Source: JACOMS01 sp051252005 (GTDB taxonomy: Bacteria > Pseudomonadota > Alphaproteobacteria > Caulobacterales > Maricaulaceae). From it: 64,000 bases of DNA. Below the pieces are notes generated by a model. That model worked only from the letters and a program-made list of their open reading frames with translations. It had not been told where the DNA came from and searched no databases. The stretch lies in the NCBI GenBank assembly GCA_051252005.1, contig JBPOEZ010000003.1, positions 1-64,000 of the forward strand, given 5' to 3'. Below, piece by piece: positions 55,315 through 63,624 of this stretch (its first letter is position 1; each line of letters begins with the position of its first letter). The translations under genes and the position numbers were made by a program.

Positions 55315-56151
55315 CTAATGCGGCTCCTCGCCGCCGGAGACATTCATGCTCTCGGCAGTAATATATTGGGCTTCGTCAGAGCAGAGGAAAGCGACAGCGT
55401 TAGCCGTATCTTCGGGAAGGCCAGAGCGGCCCATAGGGATCCGTGCCGTCATAGCTTTTTTGTAGTCTTCAACGCTTGCCGCGCCAGTTACTTCTGCAAA
55501 ATACTCGTTTTGCCATGCACCTAGGCCCGTGGTGACATGGTTAGGGCAGATATTGTTGATAGTAATTTTGTGCGGCCCCAGCTCGGAGGCTGCAGAGCGA
55601 ACTAGGCCCACAAGGCCGTGCTTTGATGATGTATAAGCTTGCGCGTGCGGGAAGCCTGATTTAGCCGCTTGCGAGGCAATGTTAATAATTCTCCCGCCCT
55701 TGCCCTGCGCGATCATAACTTCGGCGGCAGATTTCACGCCAAAAAATGAGCCAGACAAATTCACATCGATAACAGCGTTCCAATCCTCTTCTGTCACATC
55801 TAGCAATGGCTTCATAATGTAACCTATGCCCGCATTATTTACCCATATATCAAGCGATCCGTGACTGTCCTTGGCATGAGCCGCAAGTTTACGAACGTCT
55901 TCTAACGAGCGCACATCACAAACACAGGTCGTGCTTTCGACGCCCATGCCGCGCAGCTCCTCGGCAATAGATTTCATTTCGTCAGACCCGCCGATATGCT
56001 CTGCGCCTGTCGATGCGTCCCGGCTTTGACCGATGTCGGAGATCACAATGTTCGCGCCGTCTTGCGCCAGGCGTTTGGCGATGGCTTCGCCTAAACCACC
56101 ACGACGACCAGAGCCCGTAATGACAGCTGTTTTGCCGGATAAGCGGCCCAT
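55315..56151 (-). CDS. Short-chain dehydrogenase/reductase
   Basis: A 278-residue SDR with TGSGRRGGLGEA (cofactor loop, with an unusual inserted Arg-Gly), NNAGIGY, NIASQAAKSG and the YTSSKHG catalytic motif. It overlaps the stop-start of the upstream HapK-like gene by one base. It likely oxidises or reduces a hydroxy or keto intermediate. Confidence 0.92.
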   Translation of the reverse strand: MGRLSGKTAVITGSGRRGGLGEAIAKRLAQDGANIVISDIGQSRDASTGAEHIGGSDEMKSIAEELRGMGVESTTCVCDVRSLEDVRKLAAHAKDSHGSLDIWVNNAGIGYIMKPLLDVTEEDWNAVIDVNLSGSFFGVKSAAEVMIAQGKGGRIINIASQAAKSGFPHAQAYTSSKHGLVGLVRSAASELGPHKITINNICPNHVTTGLGAWQNEYFAEVTGAASVEDYKKAMTARIPMGRSGLPEDTANAVAFLCSDEAQYITAESMNVSGGEEPH

Positions 56152-56462
56152 TACAGTTGCTCTGTTTGAATAAAGACTAAATCATCCACCATGGCTTGAA
56201 ACTCAGCCGCGATCTTTTGCATGGCATCACTGCCCGCCTCCGCGCCGAACTTATCCATATCAAGAATATCGATTGTTTCAAAATACTGGTAAGGCGGCTT
56301 ATCTTCAGAAAACAGCAAACCGGTTGCCTTGAAAACTTCGAATTTTTTAATCGATCCCAAAGCATTGACGGTCGGTATATCAACGGTCTTTGCCCAGTTT
56401 TCATAATCTGTAACGGACGTTCCAGGTTTCAAGTTAAAAAGCGCAAGTATTTTAGCAGCCAT
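56151..56462 (-). CDS. REDY-like (HapK-type) dimeric alpha-beta-barrel protein
   Basis: A 103-residue protein of the REDY/HapK family (ALFNLKPGTSVTDYENWAKTVDIPTV, FEVFKATGLL, DILDMDKFGA). The ferredoxin-like fold resembles monooxygenase and EthD-type domains. The biochemical role is unknown. The ATG at 56462 follows GGAGG and is the first gene of the long minus-strand operon, so it probably matters to the pathway's early step. Confidence 0.75.
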   Translation of the reverse strand: MAAKILALFNLKPGTSVTDYENWAKTVDIPTVNALGSIKKFEVFKATGLLFSEDKPPYQYFETIDILDMDKFGAEAGSDAMQKIAAEFQAMVDDLVFIQTEQL

Positions 56463-56578
56463 AATGTCCTCCATTCATTTGTATCTCTCTTGCCCGTTTC
56501 AATGAGCGCTTCGCTTTGACATCCGTCAACTCTTTTCGAGAGGCTTTGTATAAACAAGAAAAAAACTGAGATTTCATT

Positions 56579-57793
56579 ATGACCGATTCAAACACCTATG
56601 ATGGCCCACCTGATTACCGCAATGTGGGCCTTCACGGCATGTCACCAGAAACTACACATGACGAGAAAGCGCGGTTTAACTTCCTAGCACATTTGAATCG
56701 CCACCTTGCGTCTAAAGTGCTGCCGGGCGTTAAAACAGCCTATGAAACCCGCATTGAGCCCAATAATCCAAAGCCGAACCACCGAAATCAAGTGCGCAAG
56801 CAATTACTTCAAGACCCTCTGTTTCAAAACTGGAGCGCGCTACGCCGCAGCACCATGGAACTGCGCCAGCAAGCAGGCCGGTGGGTCACACTACGCCAAG
56901 CCGAAACACTAAACGCCAAGGCCAAAGAAATGACCGAGGGAGACCCGCGCCTTGTTCTTGATGCCAATTTGCAGCTTCCGCGTTATCTTTCAGCAATTGA
57001 CCACCACTGCATGCCCGGCAGCTATCACGATGAGCTTGTACCAGGCGACGTCACAGGCGCAGCCAACTATGATGCGGGGATATTCGTGACCACGGGAGGC
57101 GGACTAGGTCGCTTTTCTGATGGAGGCGGCGAAGCAGTGGTCGAATGGATGAAAAAGAACCGCCCCGACTTTTCACCAAAACGTATTCTAGATATTGGCG
57201 GCGGGCTTGGCCAAAACGTCGTGCCGATAGCCAAAGCTTATCCTGATGCTGAAGTTATTTGCGTCGATACAGGCGCGCCCGTTCTGCGCTACGGTCTCGC
57301 CCGCGCGAAGTCTATGGGCGTAGAGAATATCACCTTCGTCCAAGCCAATGCCGAAGACCTTTCTATGTATCCCGATGGCTATTTCGATTGGATACAGTCC
57401 ACCATGTTCCTTCATGAAACTTCAGTGAAATCCATGCCGATCATTATGAAGGAAACTCACAGGTTACTCGCGCCCGGAGGACTCGTCATGCACGTAGAAC
57501 AGCCACAGTATGACCCTGAAATGCCGCTTTATGAGCAAGCCATACGTGATTGGGATGCTTTCTATAATAACGAACCCTTTTGGACAAAGCTTCATGAACT
57601 CGATCTCGACCAGTGGATGGTCGATGCTGGCTTTTCTCGCGACGAATTAGTTCGCGGCGGCGTTGCCGCTGTCGTCGATACGGCTCTTTTTCCTGAACAT
57701 GGCAATGACGATGTCGAAGATTATGGCCGTAAGGCCGCTTGGCATATTATTGGCGCCCAAAAAACACCCAATGAGATGGAAACTGCAGAATGA
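56579..57793 (+). CDS. SAM-dependent class I methyltransferase
   Basis: A 404-residue protein. The C-terminal half has motif I ILDIGGGLGQNVVPIAK, motif II EVICVDTGAPVL and post-motif FDWIQSTMFLHE, typical of class I methyltransferases. The first 180 residues are a separate helical domain of unknown role. It could methylate an acid or a small molecule in the pathway. Its stop overlaps the next start (ATGA). Confidence 0.88.
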   Translation: MTDSNTYDGPPDYRNVGLHGMSPETTHDEKARFNFLAHLNRHLASKVLPGVKTAYETRIEPNNPKPNHRNQVRKQLLQDPLFQNWSALRRSTMELRQQAGRWVTLRQAETLNAKAKEMTEGDPRLVLDANLQLPRYLSAIDHHCMPGSYHDELVPGDVTGAANYDAGIFVTTGGGLGRFSDGGGEAVVEWMKKNRPDFSPKRILDIGGGLGQNVVPIAKAYPDAEVICVDTGAPVLRYGLARAKSMGVENITFVQANAEDLSMYPDGYFDWIQSTMFLHETSVKSMPIIMKETHRLLAPGGLVMHVEQPQYDPEMPLYEQAIRDWDAFYNNEPFWTKLHELDLDQWMVDAGFSRDELVRGGVAAVVDTALFPEHGNDDVEDYGRKAAWHIIGAQKTPNEMETAE

Positions 57794-58152
57794 GCACAAT
57801 AGATCCCCTCCAACTTGCGGGCGCGAAACCAAAGGGTAAGCGCCCGTATTTTTTGAAAGATCCAGATGTGGAGCGCGTGCTGGCCATCACCATGGCAATG
57901 GCTCAGGAACTCGCAGTTATGCGAGAACGCCTTGATACGGTTGAACGAATTCTTGAAGATAAAGGCACATTAAGCCAATCGGATATCGAAAACTATACGC
58001 CGTCTAAACCGATTGCAGAGGCACGCGGCGCATGGACTCAAGAATATCTCGCCCGTATCTTGCGCATATATCAACAAGAAATTGAAGCCCTTGAAGATCC
58101 AGATGAACTTAGTTCTGAAGATGTCGGTCACGAACTGGCCCAACAGGATTAA
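57790..58152 (+). CDS. Small hypothetical protein between methyltransferase and hydrolase
   Basis: A 120-residue protein with a helical, charged middle (AITMAMAQELAVMRERLDTVERILEDKG) that may form a coiled coil. It overlaps the methyltransferase by four bases and precedes the hydrolase by five, so it is a true operon member. No family recognised; could be a small subunit of either neighbour. Confidence 0.75.
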   Translation: MSTIDPLQLAGAKPKGKRPYFLKDPDVERVLAITMAMAQELAVMRERLDTVERILEDKGTLSQSDIENYTPSKPIAEARGAWTQEYLARILRIYQQEIEALEDPDELSSEDVGHELAQQD

Positions 58153-58157
58153 AGACC

Positions 58158-58952
58158 ATGCCGAAAATTCGCCGCGCATTTGTCGATTCTGATTACGGCC
58201 AAATGCACTACCGTACTGCGGGAACGGTGTCTGATAAGCGAACGCTTGTCTGCCTTCACCAAAGCCCCAAGTCGTCCCGTGAATTCATTGAGTTTATGAA
58301 AATCGCGAGCAATGACCGTTTGGTGATTGCGATCGACAGCCCTGGTCACGGCGAATCCGATGTCCCGAGTAAACAGGCCAGTCTGGAAGACTATGCGCGC
58401 TCGGTATTATGCGCGCTTAAAAATTTAGACCTAGAAAAAGTTGACGTTGTCGGCAATCACACTGGCGCCAAAGTGGCCACAGAAATGGCCTTTCAAGCCC
58501 CAGAAGCCATAGGCCATATCATTATGATCTCTGCGTTGGTCTTATCCGACGAAGAACGAGAGGCCTTTATCGCGCAATTCCAGCCGATCCCTCTTGACGA
58601 GGTCGGCACCCGGTTTTCTCACATGTGGACCCAAGCTGTTCGTTGTCGCGGGCCAGGCGTCACATTAGAGCAGCTCGCATTCTCGGTAGCTGAAAATACA
58701 CGCGCAGGCGAAGCCTATGAATGGGGCCACGAAGCCGCATTTAGATATACCAAAGTTTTTCCGGAACGGATTGCTACTCTACCACATCGTATCACGGTCT
58801 TAAACCCAAATGACTTGCTCTATGAATTCACGCCCCGAGTAGCCCCTTTTCTTCAAAACGGAAAAATCGTGGACCTTCCTCATTTGGGTTTTGGCTTTCT
58901 GGATACCAACCCTAAGGCTGCGGTAAACGCGGTAAAATCTGGCCTCGATTAA
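58158..58952 (+). CDS. Alpha/beta hydrolase with His at the nucleophile position
   Basis: A 264-residue alpha/beta hydrolase. The nucleophile elbow reads VVGNHTGAK, so His101 stands where Ser is expected; the acid (LNPNDLLYE) and the final His (VDLPHLGFG) are kept. I recall GxHTGA elbows in other hydrolases of this branch, so it may be a subfamily with altered chemistry rather than a broken gene. The length resembles ring-cleavage-product hydrolases such as NicD. Overlaps the convergent lyase by four bases. Confidence 0.87.
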   Translation: MPKIRRAFVDSDYGQMHYRTAGTVSDKRTLVCLHQSPKSSREFIEFMKIASNDRLVIAIDSPGHGESDVPSKQASLEDYARSVLCALKNLDLEKVDVVGNHTGAKVATEMAFQAPEAIGHIIMISALVLSDEEREAFIAQFQPIPLDEVGTRFSHMWTQAVRCRGPGVTLEQLAFSVAENTRAGEAYEWGHEAAFRYTKVFPERIATLPHRITVLNPNDLLYEFTPRVAPFLQNGKIVDLPHLGFGFLDTNPKAAVNAVKSGLD

Positions 58953-59866
58953 AAATTCTTCGGCAAGCCTGCATTGGGCGTGAACCCGTAAATAAGTTCT
59001 CCAGGAAGCCCCTCTTCGAGATATTTTCGGCACGCTATCAAGGCCTCAAGATCGATTCCCGTATCGACGCCCATAGCCTCAAACATATAGACTAAATCTT
59101 CGGTCACTATGTTACCGCTTGCACCAGGGGACGCGGGACAACCACCGAGGCCACCTTGGGAACTATCAAAGACTTCAATACCTTCTTCATATGCGGCGAA
59201 TGCGTTGGCTATGCCGAGGCCATATGTATTGTGAAGGTGAACGGATTTTACTTTACCATCGCCAGCCACCGCGCGCACTTTTCGGATCAAGCTTTTAACG
59301 GTTTTTGGATTGGCGTAACCAACGGTATCAGACAGTCCAAGCTCGTCTACGCCTGCATCGATTAAACGCTCAGCAAGTTCAACAACTTTGCTTTCCGGGA
59401 CTTCGCCAACAATTGAGCAACCAAAAGCCGTCGATAAGGCCCCCTCAAATTCAGGACGCTGACCTTCGGGTTGCTCTTTGATGAGCGCGGCAATCGCTGC
59501 AACATTTTCAATCGCCTGATCGTGGGTTTGGCGTAAGTTTTTTATAGAATGCGTCTCAGAACAAGACAATGGAAAGCCAATAGACGTTACACCGGCCGCA
59601 ATCGCCCCCTGCGCGCCGCGTAGATTAGGCACGAGCGCCAAAACCCTCAAGTCCGGTAATGTCTTCGCGAAAGCAACAATCTCTGCAGTATCCGCAAGCT
59701 GTGGAAAAAGCTTTGGAGGAACAAAACTGCCAGCTTCAATTTCGCGAACACCGGAATCATAGAGCCCTTTTATCCAACGCATTTTTACATCTGTAGGCAT
59801 AACGCCTTTGCAGTTTTGCAAACCATCACGCGGGCCAACTTCGGAAATAAGAATTTTGTCTTTCAT
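58949..59866 (-). CDS. Hydroxymethylglutaryl-CoA lyase-like enzyme
   Basis: A 305-residue DRE-TIM lyase. The N-terminal EVGPRDGLQN (metal and acid residues), HLHNTYGLG and the catalytic Cys243 in GGCPASPGASGN are all present. It cleaves a 3-hydroxyacyl-CoA to acetyl-CoA and an acid. Substrate may be a branched analogue of HMG-CoA. It is on the opposite strand to its neighbours. Confidence 0.93.
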   Translation of the reverse strand: MKDKILISEVGPRDGLQNCKGVMPTDVKMRWIKGLYDSGVREIEAGSFVPPKLFPQLADTAEIVAFAKTLPDLRVLALVPNLRGAQGAIAAGVTSIGFPLSCSETHSIKNLRQTHDQAIENVAAIAALIKEQPEGQRPEFEGALSTAFGCSIVGEVPESKVVELAERLIDAGVDELGLSDTVGYANPKTVKSLIRKVRAVAGDGKVKSVHLHNTYGLGIANAFAAYEEGIEVFDSSQGGLGGCPASPGASGNIVTEDLVYMFEAMGVDTGIDLEALIACRKYLEEGLPGELIYGFTPNAGLPKNF

Positions 59867-59948
59867 AACGCTTATATTCTCTCAAAATATCAAATAGAAA
59901 TTGAGGTGTATCAACCCGCGCATCATGCGCTTACAGATAGACATAGAT

Positions 59949-60635
59949 ATGAGCACAAAAAGCACAATGGTCTTATCCGGTAAGACAGCCCGAGAAATCT
60001 TTGAAGAAGTACGCTCCAACCCAGCGCGCAAGCGATTTGGCTTTGGAGAGCGGATCGCTATCGTCAATGTCGACCCGCAAAAATCCTATACGCGGCCGGA
60101 CCTTTTTAAGACAGGATATGTGACCGATCCAGAGCAGATGACGCATATCAATGACCTCTCCAAAATTATACGGAGCAAAGGCCTGCCCGTGATCTGGACA
60201 CATGTGGCCTACATGGACAACGCCGCCGACTGTGGAATTTGGGGCACGCGCACAGATACACCTGATAGCCTGCAAAATATTAAGTTCGGCAGTGATCGAG
60301 CAGAATTCGATGACCGACTCGACATTGATCGAAGCATAGATGCTGTTTATACCAAACGCATGCCTAGCGCCTTTTTTGAAACGCCGCTCAACAGCTTCTT
60401 AAATTTCCACAAAATCGACACAGTCGTCGTCACAGGCGGATCTACATCTGGCTGTGTCCGCGCCACTGCAGTCGATAGTCTTTCGTATGGCTACAGAACC
60501 ATTGTCCCAATCGAGACGACAGCGGATAAACATGAGAGCTATCACTTCGCAAACTTAACTGACCTCTTGATTAAATATGCAGACGTCGTTGACGTGTCGG
60601 AAGTCTATGATTGGCTAGAGAAATATGAAGGCTGA
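59949..60635 (+). CDS. Isochorismatase-family amidohydrolase (carbamoylsarcosine/maleamate type)
   Basis: A 228-residue cysteine hydrolase with the Asp-Lys-Cys triad: Asp in VNVDPQKSYT, Lys in YTKRMPSAFF and Cys in STSGCVRATAVDS. The last motif is typical of N-carbamoylsarcosine and maleamate (NicF) amidohydrolases. I infer it removes ammonia from a half-amide. The ATG at 59949 is preferred over 59901 by family length. It overlaps the next gene by 11 bases. Confidence 0.88.
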   Translation: MSTKSTMVLSGKTAREIFEEVRSNPARKRFGFGERIAIVNVDPQKSYTRPDLFKTGYVTDPEQMTHINDLSKIIRSKGLPVIWTHVAYMDNAADCGIWGTRTDTPDSLQNIKFGSDRAEFDDRLDIDRSIDAVYTKRMPSAFFETPLNSFLNFHKIDTVVVTGGSTSGCVRATAVDSLSYGYRTIVPIETTADKHESYHFANLTDLLIKYADVVDVSEVYDWLEKYEG

Positions 60636-61566
60636 TCCCAACCTCTATGACTATTGGCCCTATGCAGGCCGCCCGAAAATTGTATGGCCTGGCGGGAAGA
60701 AACTTGCATTCTGGATCGCGCCAAATATCGAATTTTACGAATTCATGCCGCCAGCGAACCCGCAGCGCTCACCATGGCCGAACGCGATCCCCAATGTGCA
60801 GCAATATAGCCAGCGTGATTTTGGCAACCGTGTTGGGCATTTACGCCTTATGGAACTCCTCGGGAAGTACAATTTACGCGGCTCGGTTAGCTTGAACGTA
60901 GCGCTTTGCGATCATCATCCCGAAATTATCGAAGACTGCATCAAACAGGACTGGGAGTTTTTCAGCCACGGCATTTATAATACACGCTATTCCTACGGTC
61001 TTTCACCTGAGCAAGAACAGGCCGTTTTAAACGATTCTACACGCACGGTAGAAAAAGCTAGCGGGCAACGCATTCGAGGTTATCTCGCTCCGGCGCTTAC
61101 CCACACAGAAAGCACTTTAGATTTAATCGCCGAAAATGATTTTTGGTATAGCTGCGATTTATTTCAGGATGACCAACCCCAACCCTTGAAAACAAAAACC
61201 GGAAAACTCGTCTCAATGCCCTACTCGCTCGAGGTCAATGATGTCATTACCTATTCCGTTAACGGCTGGGATCCAGATCGCTATACGGATATTCTCAAGC
61301 GCCACTTTGATCAGCTCCTACTAGAAGGCGAACGCAGCGGCACTGTCATGTGTATTCCTCTCCATGCTTATCTGGTTAGTCAGCCTAACCGTATTAAAGT
61401 TTTCGAAGAAGCCTTGAAACATATCTGCGCGCACAAAGACGACGTTTGGTTCGCCACAGGCAAAGAAATCGCAAAGCATTACAGAGATAATTACTGGGAC
61501 CAATCCATCGCGGATATAAAAGCACGCGGCGTGGCGACTGGCGGGACAGGGTTTAACAATGGATAA
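60625..61566 (+). CDS. PuuE/NodB-type hydrolase (2 of 3)
   Basis: A 313-residue polysaccharide-deacetylase-fold protein. FWIAPNIEFYEFMPP with FFSHGIYNT (metal His) and MPYSLEVND resemble allantoinase-like members rather than peptidoglycan deacetylases. No signal peptide, so it is cytoplasmic. It overlaps genes on both sides. Confidence 0.85.
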   Translation: MKADPNLYDYWPYAGRPKIVWPGGKKLAFWIAPNIEFYEFMPPANPQRSPWPNAIPNVQQYSQRDFGNRVGHLRLMELLGKYNLRGSVSLNVALCDHHPEIIEDCIKQDWEFFSHGIYNTRYSYGLSPEQEQAVLNDSTRTVEKASGQRIRGYLAPALTHTESTLDLIAENDFWYSCDLFQDDQPQPLKTKTGKLVSMPYSLEVNDVITYSVNGWDPDRYTDILKRHFDQLLLEGERSGTVMCIPLHAYLVSQPNRIKVFEEALKHICAHKDDVWFATGKEIAKHYRDNYWDQSIADIKARGVATGGTGFNNG

Positions 61567-62455
61567 AGCCTACCTCGAATACCCTAAACGCGGTTATGGG
61601 CAAGACCATGATTTTTATGATTGGCGAACGGCGAAAGACCACGCGAAAATTAAGTGGAACCGCGGCGCGAAAGTCGCAATTTGCTTTATTGTCCCGCTAG
61701 AGTTCTTTCCGCTAAACCCAAGCGGCAACCCCTTTAAACACCCCGGAGCAATGGTCACGCCCTACCCTGACCTCCGGCACTTCACCGTTCGAGATTACGG
61801 AAACCGTGTTGGCGCATATCGGATATTACAGGAGCTCCAAAATTCAGGCTATAAAGCCACATTTGCGGTTAATGGAGAAATCGCCAAACGTTACCCTCCA
61901 TTAGTTGAAGCCGTTGACACTGCTGGGCATGAGATTACCGCGCATGGCCTGTCAACAGATCACATTCATCATGAGGGTTTACAGGCGGCAGATGAGCTTA
62001 AGTTGATAGAAGACACGCTCGCTTGCTTTGAAAGCAAGCCTAAGGGTTGGATGTCTCCGGCACGAAATCAGTCATCCCGAACATTGAGTTCAATAGCTGA
62101 TGCAAAATTAGGATATTGCCTCGATTGGGAGATGGACTCTGTTCCGGTCGCGACGAGCACAGGTGTTTCTCTAATCCCCAATAGTTACGAATTGTCCGAT
62201 TTCACGCTACTGCACACTCGCAAGCAAACAGAGGATGCGTGGCTTAAGCAAATGAAAAACGCAATTGATCTCTTGCTTGAAGAACATGACCGGTATGGCG
62301 GCCAAATGCTCGGCCTCACTCTAACGCCCTACATTATTGGACAACCCTTTCGCATCTGGGCCTTACGAGCACTCTTGGCCCATATCAAAGACATTGACGG
62401 CGCGGAAGTCTTCACGGCTGGCGAAATAGATAAACAATTTAGAGCGCAACAATGA
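61559..62455 (+). CDS. PuuE/NodB-type hydrolase (3 of 3)
   Basis: A 298-residue polysaccharide-deacetylase-fold protein with FIVPLEFFPLNPSG, ITAHGLSTDHIHH (metal-binding His residues) and IPNSYELSDF. It overlaps copy 2 by eight bases. The pair may form a two-subunit hydrolase or act on two stereoisomers. Confidence 0.85.
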   Translation: MDKAYLEYPKRGYGQDHDFYDWRTAKDHAKIKWNRGAKVAICFIVPLEFFPLNPSGNPFKHPGAMVTPYPDLRHFTVRDYGNRVGAYRILQELQNSGYKATFAVNGEIAKRYPPLVEAVDTAGHEITAHGLSTDHIHHEGLQAADELKLIEDTLACFESKPKGWMSPARNQSSRTLSSIADAKLGYCLDWEMDSVPVATSTGVSLIPNSYELSDFTLLHTRKQTEDAWLKQMKNAIDLLLEEHDRYGGQMLGLTLTPYIIGQPFRIWALRALLAHIKDIDGAEVFTAGEIDKQFRAQQ

Positions 62456-63624
62456 CCCATTCCACACCTCTTCCCTTGGCTGGCATTAAAGTCATCGAAT
62501 TTTCCCACATGGTTATGGGGCCCTGTGCGGGCTTGATGCTCGCTGACTTGGGCGCGGAGGTCATTAAAGTTGAGCCTATTGGCGGCGATAAAACACGTCG
62601 CCTGCGCGGTGCTGGTGCGGGTTATTTCCCCATGTATAACCGTAATAAGAAATCTCTCGCCATTAACTTAAAATCTGAAGACGGTAAGGCAGCGGTTTTA
62701 AAGCTCATTGAAAGCGCTGACGTTTTCATTGAAAACTTCCGTCCCGGCGCGCTTGATAAACTTGGCTTTGGCTGGAATGACTTATCCGCATTAAATCCAA
62801 AGCTTATTTATTGTTCAGAAAAAGGCTTTCTTGATGGTCCGTATGAGCACCGCACGGCTTTAGACGAAGTCACGCAAATGATGGGTGGTCTCGCTTATAT
62901 GACGGGTCCTCCTGGACAACCCTTACGGGCAGGAACATCAGTGGTTGATATTACGGGCGGCATGTTTGGAGCGATGGGTGTCCTAGCAGCGCTGCATGAA
63001 CGCCATGCGACTGGCAAAGGCAAACGCATTACCGCTGCCCTCTACGAAACGACCGCATTCCTCGTTGGGCAGCATATGGCGCAAAAAGCTGTCACAGGCG
63101 AAGCCGCCGCGCCAATGCCTGCCCGCGTGTCGTCTTGGGCGATCTATCAATTGTTTGACACCAAAGACGGCGAACAGGTATTCGTCGGTGTTGTTTCCGA
63201 CGGTCAGTGGAAAATTCTTTGCAATGCATTTGGATTGGAGCATTTGTTAGATGACCCAGAGCTAGTCGAAAATCGGGACCGTGTAATTCACAAAGATAAG
63301 TTTTTACCTCAAATCGTTGATGCATTCAAATCCATGACCAAAACAGAGCTCATGGAAAAAATTGAGAACCTTGGCCTTCCTTTTGCACCTATTGGCAAGC
63401 CGGAAGATTTATTTGATGACGCCCACTTAAACGCCCGCGGCGGGCTTCTCGACATGGAAATGGAAGATGGGGGGCGCTGTAAATTACCTGCACTGCCTAT
63501 AAGCCTTGATGGAGTCAGGCCTGGGCTCGAATTAGACCCGCCGAAAGCAGGTGAGCATACAGAAGAAATTTTAACTGACCTCGGTCTGGATATTGCATCC
63601 TTAAAAAATAGCGGCGTGATTTAA
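62452..63624 (+). CDS. CaiB/BaiF family CoA-transferase (3 of 3)
   Basis: A 390-residue class III CoA-transferase with IKVIEFSHMVMGPCAGLMLADLG and the catalytic Asp in GTSVVDITGGMFGAMG. The last gene of the plus-strand operon, overlapping copy 3 of the hydrolases by four bases; it converges with the LeuD-like gene (4-base overlap). Confidence 0.94.
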   Translation: MTHSTPLPLAGIKVIEFSHMVMGPCAGLMLADLGAEVIKVEPIGGDKTRRLRGAGAGYFPMYNRNKKSLAINLKSEDGKAAVLKLIESADVFIENFRPGALDKLGFGWNDLSALNPKLIYCSEKGFLDGPYEHRTALDEVTQMMGGLAYMTGPPGQPLRAGTSVVDITGGMFGAMGVLAALHERHATGKGKRITAALYETTAFLVGQHMAQKAVTGEAAAPMPARVSSWAIYQLFDTKDGEQVFVGVVSDGQWKILCNAFGLEHLLDDPELVENRDRVIHKDKFLPQIVDAFKSMTKTELMEKIENLGLPFAPIGKPEDLFDDAHLNARGGLLDMEMEDGGRCKLPALPISLDGVRPGLELDPPKAGEHTEEILTDLGLDIASLKNSGVI

